From Polytrichum commune (lineage: Eukaryota > Streptophyta > Polytrichopsida > Polytrichales > Polytrichaceae), in contig OX485805.1 of NCBI GenBank assembly GCA_950295325.1, positions 13,751,501 through 13,815,500 of the forward strand: 64,000 nucleotides of DNA. The letters are read 5' to 3'. Below, one piece after another: positions 45,351-54,130 of the stretch. Below the pieces are notes generated by a model, which saw only the letters and a list, made by a program, of their open reading frames with translations, was not told the origin of the DNA and did no database searches. A program made the position numbers and the translations under genes. The number at the start of each line of letters is the position of its first letter. The first letter of the stretch is position 1.

Positions 45351-45537
45351 AGTCATATTTTTCTACTTTGATTTTAACAGAACCCTAAACACAATGGCAA
45401 AATGGTTTACTTGGCAAGGGAAATATGCACATCCACGTCGGCGTTTTCTGCCACATAGGACGCCACCTTGGCAAGAAGGTAAGTATTTTACCCACCCTAG
45501 TCCATTCCCCCTATGTTGACCCTACGTGGACCCTATT

Positions 45538-45618
45538 GTGTCGTGACGGAGGGGTCCGTCACGACACGACCTGACATGACGGCACGACACCGTCATGACG
45601 TCGCGATAGACAACCCTG
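45538..45618 (-). repeat. Right terminal and subterminal region of the giant hAT element
   Basis: The 13-bp TIR lies at 45606-45618. Internal to it is a perfect hairpin, GTGTCGTGACGGA (45538-45550) paired with 45555-45567 round a GGGG loop. It reuses the TCGTGACG motif of the left end. Confidence 0.8.
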
Positions 45619-45621
45619 CAT

Positions 45622-45753
45622 AGGGTTAGTAATAGGAAGTGTATGCGTTCGTTTTAAGTGTATCAAACACTAACTATCATATAACTAAAAAGGATATAAA
45701 GATTTTGATACACTACATATGAACGCATACACTGAATACCAATAACCCTGTGA
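45622..45753. repeat. Foldback (inverted-repeat) element at the giant element's insertion point
   Basis: The left arm TAGGGTTAGTAATAGG, followed by AGTGTATGCGTTC, pairs imperfectly with the complement of the right arm CAGGGTTATTGGTATTC. Inner arms include GTGTATCAAA at 45658-45667 and its complement at 45704-45713. The ends look like hAT termini, but flanking 8-bp duplications were not found. The giant element's target site overlaps its first bases. Confidence 0.5.
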
Positions 45754-47200
45754 CAATATGTAAGATTATATCTATTAAGGGGTTTTACTCTACTTGTAGT
45801 CAAACATTATGGTATATTTCAAACAATATATTGACAAAAGATGTGCATGTATTACAAAACTTCATATACTAAAAGTCACTAAAAGTCACTAAATATAATA
45901 GTTAATGCAATTACTTACACTCTCACATGAGGACTTATATTTTGAAAACAAATAATTAATGCCATGACAAACTTGAATAATTTGGCCAACTTTCAATTTC
46001 CGCTAGTTAAAAGAACATCTGTTGTGTTGTAATGTGTGCACCCAATATTGCTTCATCCTCAAGGCTCCAAGTGTGACAATAACCTAGTACCTATGTGGAA
46101 GTCATTAATGGAACCATAAACCACAAATGACATTTGGCACATTCAATGTTTCAATGATGTTTGAACCTATCGTGAAGTCCCTTGAACTCTAGCAATGTGT
46201 GTGAGCAAAACATGCAAAGTTCAAAAGGTATGTCCTCATATCATTCACAACATGAAATCTACCTTAAATTAATATATAATATTTCACTATTCCAAATAAC
46301 ATGTTAACATGAACAACATCCTATCTATTATAATCTAGTTCTTATGCTCTTCTTACCAGGTGACAAGGTTATAGGTTAATATTGTATCACCTACTTGTGA
46401 GCACAATATCATTTATTTCCTTTAGTGCGTTCATTCGTGAAAAACCACACATCCATCTTTCACGTTTGTGAATTAGGATGTTGTGATGACATTATACATT
46501 TGTATTGGAAACTACAAGCACCAAGGCCCATGTCATTTGACCTATGTGCCATCCAGTTATGGTTTGTGTTGTTTAGGGTTTAGGGTTTAGGGTTTAGGGT
46601 TTAGGGTTTAGGGTTTAGGCATCATCAAACATCAAATTGAATGTTTAAATGACTTCATATGATATGTGAACTCCATGGGGTTGCAGTAGATACATTTGTA
46701 ATCATTTGTTTCTCCCATGTACTTCAAATGTGAACTTCTAAGTACATATATTAATGTTCACTCTAATGCTACTTGTTAGGGTATCCATTATAGATTAGAG
46801 CATTGTCCTCTACAAACAACCATCATATAAATTACAATACATAATCCTAAACTGTTAACCATGTGAATGGTTACCATATTTATATTATTGCACCGTGTAA
46901 TTGCCTTTGTGGATTGCAATATAATTATGACTTACTCCTCTTAGACTTTGTAACACTCTCATATGATTCCATAAATTACATTATTCATACACCAAAACGA
47001 TAATGGCTACATTCTACGATGTTATCAATTCCAACGGGTGATCATTCAATTGAACACCATTAAAATATGAGTTGGCGATGGTGTTAATTTTGTGGAATAC
47101 CTTAGTCCACGTAGGTTTTTGAGTGGTATTGAATTGCCGCTAATGAATAGCGGGTTAGAAGGCCGGGGCCGGGCGGCCAAGAGAGGCGCCGGCCCTCCTA
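45754..47200. other. AT-rich intergenic DNA with a telomere-type tract
   Basis: No gene is visible. The only notable item is the TTTAGGG tract at 46571-46619, listed separately. Confidence 0.4.
46571..46619 (+). repeat. Interstitial telomeric repeat, (TTTAGGG) x about 7
   Basis: Six to seven uninterrupted copies of the plant-type telomere unit in AT-rich surroundings. Short internal tracts like this usually come from repair of double-strand breaks rather than from a chromosome end. Confidence 0.95.
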
Positions 47201-47400
47201 TGTCCCGCACCTAGGGGCAAGGACAACCAGGAAGGCAATCTGCCTAGGGTGGCAGGTGTCAACACCACAAGCCTCGCGGGCAACCACCTTAACCAAGGAG
47301 GTGTCGACACCTGGCAGGGTGTTGGCCCGCGAGGCTTCTGAGCCGTTGATGGGCCCGGCGCAATCTAATGGCCCGGATTCGAGGGTTTAGGGTGACCCCT
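47200..47400 (+). promoter_or_regulatory. GC-rich promoter-like region of the composite gene, with inverted repeat
   Basis: Base composition switches abruptly to GC-rich. A perfect 13-bp inverted repeat, AAGCCTCGCGGGC (47269-47281) with 47325-47337, encloses CAGGTGTC-like words. It is followed by a C/T-rich leader (47395-47470). No clear TATA box is seen. Confidence 0.4.
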
Positions 47401-47997
47401 TCCGCTCTCTCCTTCTCTCCCCTCCTCTTTTTTCTTTCTCTCTTTTTCTTCCTCTCTTCCTCCGCGCCAAGCGCCGCTCTTGGAAACGCCGCCGCCGCTT
47501 TCCATAGCGCCGCGCCAAGCGCTTCCTTTCGCACCTTTTGCTTTTGTCTTGGTCGCGCCGCTTCCTTTCATTCTTCTTTCTCCTTCATTCCTGTCCTCCT
47601 CTCTGATGCTTCTCCTCCTCTTCTCTCATTCTATTCCTCTTGTTATTGTCTTCCTCTTGTTATTCTCTCTTCTTGGTCCAGAGTGTTAGCTTTGAGTGAG
47701 TTCGGAGCGGTTTATTGTGTTGAACTCCTTACTTGTTTTGTAAATTTCATGCATGGAGTGATTTTAGGTTGAGTAGAAGTGAGCACGGTCGAGTGTGATA
47801 GAAAGGTAGAGGTCTTTCAAATTAGGCCTGAGTTTGTAAGAATCAGGGGGTTTGTGAGAAAGTTTTAGGGTGCTTGAGAGATTCATTGTGTTTCTGAGGT
47901 CTTTGTGAGAGTTGTTCTTTAGTGCCACAACAGAGTTTCTGAGTCTGGTTGTAAGAAGCAGATTGTGAGAGCAGCTTTCAAGAGTTTGAAAAACAAG
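47400..47997 (+). other. Probable non-coding first exon of the composite gene
   Basis: A C/T-rich start, then a sequence ending AAACAAG|GTAAGC, a strong splice donor at 47998. The following 962 bp have intron character and end in TTGGGTTGCAG immediately before ATG 48960. A frame through the exon (47368-47772) is Ser/Phe/Leu-rich and looks like translated C/T-rich DNA, so I read this as 5-prime UTR. Confidence 0.45.
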
Positions 47998-48053
47998 GTA
48001 AGCAATTTGCATCAGTGCACACAATTTGCATCATTCCCTTTAGGTTCCTGTTA

Positions 48054-48081
48054 CATATACAATGCATAAGCATTGTATATG
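48054..48081. repeat. Perfect 12-bp-arm hairpin in intron 1
   Basis: CATATACAATGC is followed by ATAA and then its exact complement. It is unrelated to the TTTGGGTCG family. Confidence 0.8.
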
Positions 48082-48191
48082 TTGCCCAAGCATTAAACAT
48101 GCATCTGGAAACACAGTAGTTTGGGGAGACGACCCAAACTCATATTAAAATATAATAAATATTTGAATTGCAGCCTAAAATGAACTAAATG

Positions 48192-48931
48192 TTTGGGTCG
48201 TTCAACCCAAACATTGCAGCGTCTTGTTTGGGTCGAGCGACCCAAACATTGCAGCCTCTTGTTTGGGTCGAGCGACCCAAACATTGGAGCCTCATTATGT
48301 TTGGGTCGCTCGACCCAAACATTACAGGGAGAAGAACTAAACCACATTGTAAAATATAAAAGAACTTTGAAAATGAAGTAAATGTTTGGGTCGTTCGACC
48401 CAAACATTGCAGTCTGAAATGAATGGGTTGAGCTTCCTAAATTTGCAGCCTCATCATGTTTGGGTCGCTCGACCCAAACATTACAGGGAGAAGAACAAAC
48501 CACATTGTAAAATATAAAAGAACATTCAAAATTAAGTAAATGTTTGGGTCGTGCGATCCAAACAATGCAGTCTGAAATGATTGGGTTGAGATACCTAAAT
48601 TTACAGCCTAACATGTTTCGGTCGGTCGACCCAAACATTACACGGAGAAGAACTAAAACACATTGTAAAATATAAAAGAACTTTGAAAATTAAGTAAATG
48701 TTTGGGTCGTTCGACCCAAACATTGCAGTCTGAAATGAATGGGTTAAACTACATAAATTTGCAGCCTCATCATGTTTGGGTCGCTCGACTCAAACATTGC
48801 AGGGTGACCACCTAAACCACAATTTAAAATCTAAAAGATCTTTTAAAACGACTTTGAAAATTAAGTAATGTTTGGGTCAATCCTCCAAATGTTAAATGCA
48901 CATTGCAATACTTTGGGTCGATCGACCGAAA
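48192..48931. repeat. Intron-1 palindrome cluster, partly in a 158-bp tandem array
   Basis: Eleven copies of TTTGGGTCGNNCGACCCAAA start at 48192, 48227, 48262, 48300, 48384, 48459, 48543, 48616, 48701, 48774 and 48912. Six have perfect arms. The first three are 35 bp apart. From 48300 onward they alternate within a unit of about 158 bp (48300, 48459, 48616, 48774) that also carries CACATTGTAAAATATAAAAG. Damaged copies mostly show CG to TG/CA type changes. Confidence 0.93.
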
Positions 48932-48959
48932 CTCACAGTTTCGATTTCTTGGGTTGCAG

Positions 48960-50285
48960 ATGGCCCCTAAAAAGAGACTAGGTGAAAGGTGGTTCATGCT
49001 CGCGCCAGACCACCTTTGGCAGGAGTATGAAACTCCACAGGACGATTCTTACGTCCCAAAAGATGGCGTCGTTCTGGCATGGTCCGTTCAGGTGGTGAAG
49101 GCATCCATGTTCAAGCTGCTATTCGTGGTGAAGGTGGGGACCCACGAGCAGCACACCTGGGCAACGCTGACGGGATGGGAGGTTGCGTCTGTCTAGTCTC
49201 TCGGAGACTATGTAGACGTCATACTGGAGAACTCCGCCGTGCAGAACGTCCACATGTTCATGCACCAGTTCTCCGAGCCCTTCGACCCCCTGTACGCCAA
49301 GGAGACCTGCGTCGACCCTGAAACCATACAACCGGAGGCCATATTCATAGATGGCAGTGTAACCAACACGAAGGTTGCGAGCAGGTTCACGAAGTTAAAA
49401 CAGGCCATCACGGTTCTAAACAAGGCGCTGCAAAGCAAACCCAAGACACAACAGCCTGTGAGGCGGAAGGCACCGACGGAAGAAGGCGCAGGGTCCTCAA
49501 GACCACAAACTGTGAGGAAACCGCGGGCGGTCCCTGTGGAGTCGAGACGGACAAGTACTACAACAACGCCGGCTGATAGCGAGACGCCAACGCCATCAAC
49601 AAGCCGTCAAACGACCCCTTCCAAAAGGGGAAGAGAGTCATCGGTGATGACTGACGAGCCTGTTTCCCCGGAGCTCCGGATGCCGAAGCCTGGCCAGGAG
49701 GTGGATGCAGGCGAAATACAAAAAATAAACACCAACTTCGAAACAAAATGCCTGCACTGCTTCTTCATGGGCAGGGACTTCAAGTTCGAGGTCAACATTG
49801 CGCAGTGTCACCTTGCGCCACCCGAGAAATGTGTCCGAGCCAAGGAGGACGCCTACGTCGACTGGATGGTCGCTCAAATCTTGGGTGGGCAGTTCAAGGA
49901 CGACAGGCAGACGATTGTTGTCATGCCACAAGGGTTGAAGAGAATGCCGACGCCTGATATGTGGCCGACAATCTCCAAAGGAGACTTCTGGTTGATTGAC
50001 GGGCAGCACAGTGTGGAGGCATAAAAAAAAATCCAGCTGATGACCGAGTGGAACGACCCGAACAACCAGAAGGAGAAACTAAAAGTTTGGAAGGCTTTGG
50101 TGGTTTGGTCGGACAACGAGACGGTCCTCAGCGACATCTCCAGGTTCTTCAACATGGGGAACAAAAAAAGGGCCTATCAGGCATCGTGGATCAGAAACAT
50201 CATGGCCTCGAGGGAGGTGTGGGAGTTTTATGGCAGGCCTCCCAGGGAAAGGGAGAATGCTAAAGATAAGAACCCCAAATGGGAG
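48960..50285 (+). pseudogene. Exon with ParB/sulfiredoxin-like DGQH motif
   Basis: A 442-codon exon beginning MAPKKRLGERWFMLAPDHLW right after an acceptor. The middle (about residues 150-240) is a Pro/Ser/Thr/Arg-rich linker. The notable stretch is DFWLIDGQHSVEA near residues 340-352. DGxH in this setting is the signature of the ParB N-terminal/sulfiredoxin fold (nucleotide-binding or nuclease-like), followed here by WKALVVWSDNETVLSDISRFFN. The stop TAG 49194 splits off the first 78 codons and TAA 50022 falls three codons after the motif. The fold assignment rests on a short motif and should be treated as tentative. Confidence 0.5.
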
Positions 50286-50294
50286 GTGAGTATG

Positions 50295-50428
50295 TTTGGG
50301 TCGACCGACCCAAACTCTTTCATTGTTTTAGTGTCTTCAACAAATTCATAATTTGGGTCGCTCGACCCAAACTCTTGCATGGCTTTGTTGTCTTTACCAG
50401 GTTTATAGTTTGGGTCGATCGACCCAAA
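50295..50428. repeat. Three perfect palindromes in intron 2
   Basis: Copies at 50295, 50352 and 50409, spaced exactly 57 bp, all with perfect 9-bp arms and middles AC, CT and AT. The intron is only 206 bp (50286-50491), so they make up nearly a third of it. Confidence 0.95.
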
Positions 50429-50491
50429 CTGCTGTTTCATTTGTTATTCCATGAGATGTTGTCTAACATGAATTGTTGGCTACGTGTGCAG

Positions 50492-51821
50492 GACTTCAAA
50501 TATCAGATGATCAATAAATTCTCCTCGATAGACAATGCTAGCCACAAGCAAAAAAAGTATAACGAGTTGCGAGGAGAAATATATTTGATCACCGCGTCGA
50601 CTCCGTGTGGGGAAAATGGAGGAGTGTTTTTGAAAAACATGAGACGGGGGACCTTATGGACCCCGACACCGGCATGCTCTTCAACCAGACTACGCGCTTC
50701 AAGCAAATGAAGCCTCTGGTGAGGGAGTTCTTCAGAGCGCTTCAAGGTCTTTCCGAGACAGAGATGGGAAAAGCAGCGTCCCACATCCTACACGTGGAGA
50801 CGACGGCGAAGAGATGCTGGGTCCACCCCAAGATCGTCTTCACCAAACCCAAGACCTTCGTCCCTTCATGCTACACCATGAAGGAATGGACGGAGAACAG
50901 GAAGAAGAAGACGACCATCGTCCAAGAGCTGCACAAGCTGGTGCCCGAGAAGAAGCTCATCGTGGACGGAGAGGTCGACGAGGCGCACTGGAGGGCCTTC
51001 AAAGCCGAATATAAGTTCACCAGTGCGTCCATGGCGGCACTCATGAGGGAGGCGGGAGACGACTTCCTCAGATCCAAGCTCGTAAAGGGGGGGAGGAACC
51101 GGGTGCTTCCCGAACACTCAGCGCGGGCCTTCTCCAACTTCATAAAGGAGAAGAAGATCGTCAGTTTCGAAGGCGATGCGCAATTCAACATGGTCACCGT
51201 CGAGCCTCTCAGGATCCAAGGTTGGCCGGGCTCTGAGTCCAGGAAGGCGATCAGGACTAAAGCTGGGGACCGCTTCCCCTTCGGAATGATAGACTTCAGG
51301 AATATCCCTGGAGCCTCATTCGAGGGGACTATGAGCACCCTTTTTTAGATGCTTTCTTGTCGAAGTTCGTGGACTACGCCAGCCCCAAATTCAGGGAGGT
51401 CGACGTCTGGCTCTGGATTGTCGAGGACAGGAGGGCAGAGCAGGTTTACGAGATCGTGCGCAAATTGCAGCCGGAATATGCCGTCTCGAAATCTCACTAC
51501 GTTGCTGCACCGGCGGAGGGGGCGTACAGCACGTTGAAAGACAAGAAGACGAAGATCGTCAACGTGTTGTGCTTGTACTTCGTGTACAAAGCTGATCTAC
51601 TTAAGGTGCCCAACCATCCTATAGCCAGGATGGAAAAGCTCTTCCAAGTCCAAGAAGGGTTGGGTACCAGCAGGAGCTTGTATGACGAGGCGAAGTACGC
51701 CAACTACCCCGCGGATGAGCTGCGCATGGAGTTCTACCTACGGATGATGAGGACCCTCACCAAGAGAGGGGACTGCATCTTCAACGTTTTCGGGGGATCC
51801 AAACCGATTTTTGCAGCAATG
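50492..51821 (+). pseudogene. Second coding exon of the composite gene, two frameshifts
   Basis: Begins DFKYQMINKFSSIDNASHKQKKYNELRGE in frame with the previous exon, then jumps to VWGKWRSVFEKHETGD. Removing one TA from ATATAT near 50583 restores one frame. After GDRFPFGMIDFRN it jumps again near 51327, where one extra G would restore the frame into SKFVDYASPKFREVDVWLW. The protein is rich in Lys, Glu and aromatic residues and ends KPIFAAM before GTAAGC. No catalytic motif is recognised. Confidence 0.55.
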
Positions 51822-51856
51822 GTAAGCAAAGAACCCTGAAAGCCCTATACGGACGG

Positions 51857-52054
51857 TTTGGGTCGAGCGATCCAAATTGTGTTTGCCCCTAGTTTGGGTC
51901 GAGCGACCCAAACTGGGTATGCCCATAGTTTGGGTCGCTCGACCCAAACTGTGCATGCCCTAGTTTGGGTCGAGCGACCCAAACTGTGCACGCCCTAGTT
52001 TGGGTCGAGCGACCCAAACTGGGTATGCCCATAGTTTGGGTCGCTCGACCCAAA
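51857..52054. repeat. Six palindromes at 35-36 bp spacing in intron 3
   Basis: Starts are 51857, 51893, 51929, 51964, 51999 and 52035. Five have perfect arms; the first has GATCC in place of GACCC. The words GTGCATGCCC and GGGTATGCCCATAG alternate between them. The intron is 317 bp (51822-52138), so the array is over half of it. Confidence 0.95.
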
Positions 52055-52138
52055 CTAACTATTCTTATTTTATTTTGGATGTCATTTTTCCTTACTCTTC
52101 ATTAGTTTATACTAATACTATTGATTTGGATTGTGCAG

Positions 52139-53611
52139 ATGTCTGGGTTGAACATCTACTCCTATGTGGAGGATGCCGATGTTCAATTTTACAGGACCCA
52201 GAAGGCACTGGCCAAGAAAATGGACATCCTTGACTGGATACCCGGATCCTACGTTGAAGAGATAGTCGAGGGGGGCGAGAATCCTTTGGATATGGCGAGG
52301 CGAATCAACCCGGGTGAATTCGCCATGCGTGCCCCCGTTCAATTGCCAGAGCCGCTCATCGGGTTGCATCCGGGCAATCCGTCGATGGGAGCAGGTGGCG
52401 AGGTTGGGGAGGAGGGGGGGGAGGAGGAGGAGGAGGAGGAAGCAGAGAAAGTGGAGGGGGAGGTGGAGGAAGGGGCAACAGGATTCACTCAAGAATCCGA
52501 GGCCCCTCAGCGGAAGAAGGCCATGCGGGCTGCCACGCCGCAAAGCAGGCTGGTGCCCGCGTTGACGGTGGACGACGCGAAGGACATGTACTCGAGGGAC
52601 GCGACGGCCACCTTCAGGGAGCGGAGAAGGATGAAGGGGAAGAAGCTGTACGGGGACTATGCGGTGGAGGAGACAATCGCAATAAGCTCAGAGGACGAGG
52701 ACGACATGGAACTCGCCAAGAGGCTGAGGTCGGATCCTGCCTCCCCCAGAGCGTTCGCCGGGAATGTGAGGGTGAAACCGGAGGTCCTCACCGTGGAGGA
52801 GGCGAACGCAAAAATGCTCCGAGACGAGGAGCAGCGTGTGCGACTGCAGAGGGCTGCCGCGGAGGAACTTTCGGTCCGCAACGAAGTGGCGGAGTTGAGG
52901 GCTCTCCTGTTGGAACAGGAGCGGCAAAGGGCGATGGCCCAAACTCCGTCCCAAGCGGAGCTCATCACGCAAGTGATCCAGGGCATGCTGGCGCAGGGAT
53001 TGGTGATGGCTCCCCCGAGTTCATTCCCGCACTTGCCCGCAGGCTTCCCGCCACAGGATATCGCCCCGCGGCCCACGCTGTAGCATTCCTTCAGCTTCGC
53101 ACAGTTGCTGCAGCCGCACGCCCGTCCTTACGCGCCCGTCCAGCAGGTGGACGACCCCAACCTTTGGCGCGTCCCCGGTGCGTCCAGCTCGTTGGCGCCC
53201 CCGCCGCTCCGGCCTCCCATCCTCTCGCCCCCACACCACCAGCGGGACGACCCCCACATGTTTGGGTCGTCCGACCCAAACAGTGCCGACGTTGCAGCGT
53301 CCCAGAGCGACGCTCGCCAAGCAGCAGGGTTTGGGTCGGCCGACCCAAACCCCGTCCCCGACCAGACCCCGGTGGACGAGGGCATGTTAGACGTTGAAGG
53401 CCCGCAAGGGCCTGGTGATACCTCTACTCCTAACCCAGTCGATGAACCAATGCATGATGCGCATGCGGAGGTTGGGTTGGGACAAAGGCCTGACAGTCAG
53501 CCTTTGCAGGAGCAGGTTGCGGCTGACGTCGTCGTCGGAGGCGGCGGTGACAGAGGTGGGGCAGCGCAGGCGATGCCGGCATCAACGTCGTCAAGGCACA
53601 ACCAAGGCGAG
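52139..53611 (+). pseudogene. Third coding exon: acidic and coiled-coil region, palindromes read as protein
   Basis: Opens MSGLNIYSYVEDADVQFYRT. A Glu-rich run (EEGGEEEEEEEAEKVEGEVEEG) is followed by a basic patch (RERRRMKGKK). A probable coiled coil comes next (EEANAKMLRDEEQRVRLQRAAAEELSVRNEVAELRALLLEQERQR, about residues 220-265). After stop TAG 53081 the same frame continues HSFSFAQLLQ, then becomes Pro/Ala-rich. It reads straight through two palindromes as HMFGSSDPNS and GFGSADPNP (53261 and 53330). It ends before GAG|GTAATG. Confidence 0.5.
53261..53349. repeat. Two perfect palindromes inside coding sequence
   Basis: Copies at 53261 (middle TC) and 53330 (middle GC), 69 bp apart, in the open frame of exon 3. 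Each contributes FGS-x-DPN to the protein. Confidence 0.95.
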
Positions 53612-53633
53612 GTAATGCACTGACCCCACTCAG

Positions 53634-53653
53634 TTTGGGTCGGTCGACCCAAA
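53634..53653. repeat. Perfect palindrome in intron 4
   Basis: A single copy with middle GT, 22 bp inside the intron. It is the last copy seen in the window. Confidence 0.95.
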
Positions 53654-54130
53654 CTCCATGGGTCTTTGTCTTCTTGCCTTGGTCGTGTCCCCTAGCTACC
53701 CTAAACTCACACACACGTCGCCCCCCCCCCCCCGGGCACTCGCGCCCTTCGCCACATCCCCCCGACCATTCGTTCGTCCACCTACCCCGGCTTGCGACGA
53801 AGTCTTCATCACGGCGGCCCGTCTCTTCAAATTTTCTTAGATTTAGAAGTAGGCTAGTTTGAACGCATCGTTCAACGCGGCTCCCCCCAATCAAAATGTA
53901 CATAGAGCATTGTATACAATACAATCACCATTTTTGACTCCTATATACTTGTATATTGTGTTTGAATGTATTTTGTATGCTCTTGTCTCTCTTGTATCCC
54001 TTGTTGCACCCCCCTCCAAAATGAATCAATTGGTTTTGTGTTTGCACCAAGAACACTCGTTTCCTTAATGCTTCGTTTGGACATAGCATGACATAAGTCG
54101 CCCACCGTTTTCTCTCGCTCGTATCCGCAG

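Larger units (their letters stand above)
33483..45618. mobile_element. 12.1-kb hAT element carrying a transposase and a protein kinase
   Basis: The left end reads CAGGGTTGTCTAT and the right end is its exact complement (45606-45618). Both are flanked by a perfect 8-bp target duplication, CATAGGGT (33475-33482 and 45619-45626). CAGGG termini plus 8-bp duplications are diagnostic of hAT elements, and the element encodes a hAT transposase (34418-37615, plus). It also carries a protein-kinase gene (42231-44147, minus) pointing inward from the other end. The first and last 250-270 bp have subterminal TCGTGACG/CGTCACGA motifs in both orientations. A TATTGTGTCGTGACGGAGG word is present near both ends. 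Inside each end is a C-rich/G-rich minisatellite. The segment 38628 to roughly 41.3 kb is a separate dispersed repeat, probably a later insertion. The intact duplication, matched ends and open transposase point to a recent insertion. Confidence 0.93.

Noticed and set aside
44187-45519. Several long Gly/Arg/Asp- or Pro/Arg-rich frames on both strands, and the 1041-codon extended form of the kinase.
   Set aside because: They arise from stop-free GC minisatellite. The kinase protein is best started at ATG 44147, downstream of the TATA box.
47368-47772. 134-codon Ser/Phe/Leu-rich frame as a secreted protein.
   Set aside because: It is a translation of a C/T-rich leader that ends in a strong splice donor at 47998. 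The coding start of the gene is at 48960.
51857-52054. Regular 35-36 bp spacing of a repeated palindrome as a CRISPR array.
   Set aside because: The sequence is eukaryotic, lies in an intron, has no unique spacers of constant length (the inter-palindrome words themselves repeat) and has no Cas genes.
49194-53083. TAG and TAA inside good coding frames as a sign of a non-standard genetic code (TAA/TAG = Gln, as in some ulvophycean algae).
   Set aside because: The transposase frame ends at TAA, the kinase at TAG and the DUF7869-type gene at TGA, and none of the three contains internal stops. The composite gene also has two frameshifts, which a code change would not explain. Decay is the simpler reading.
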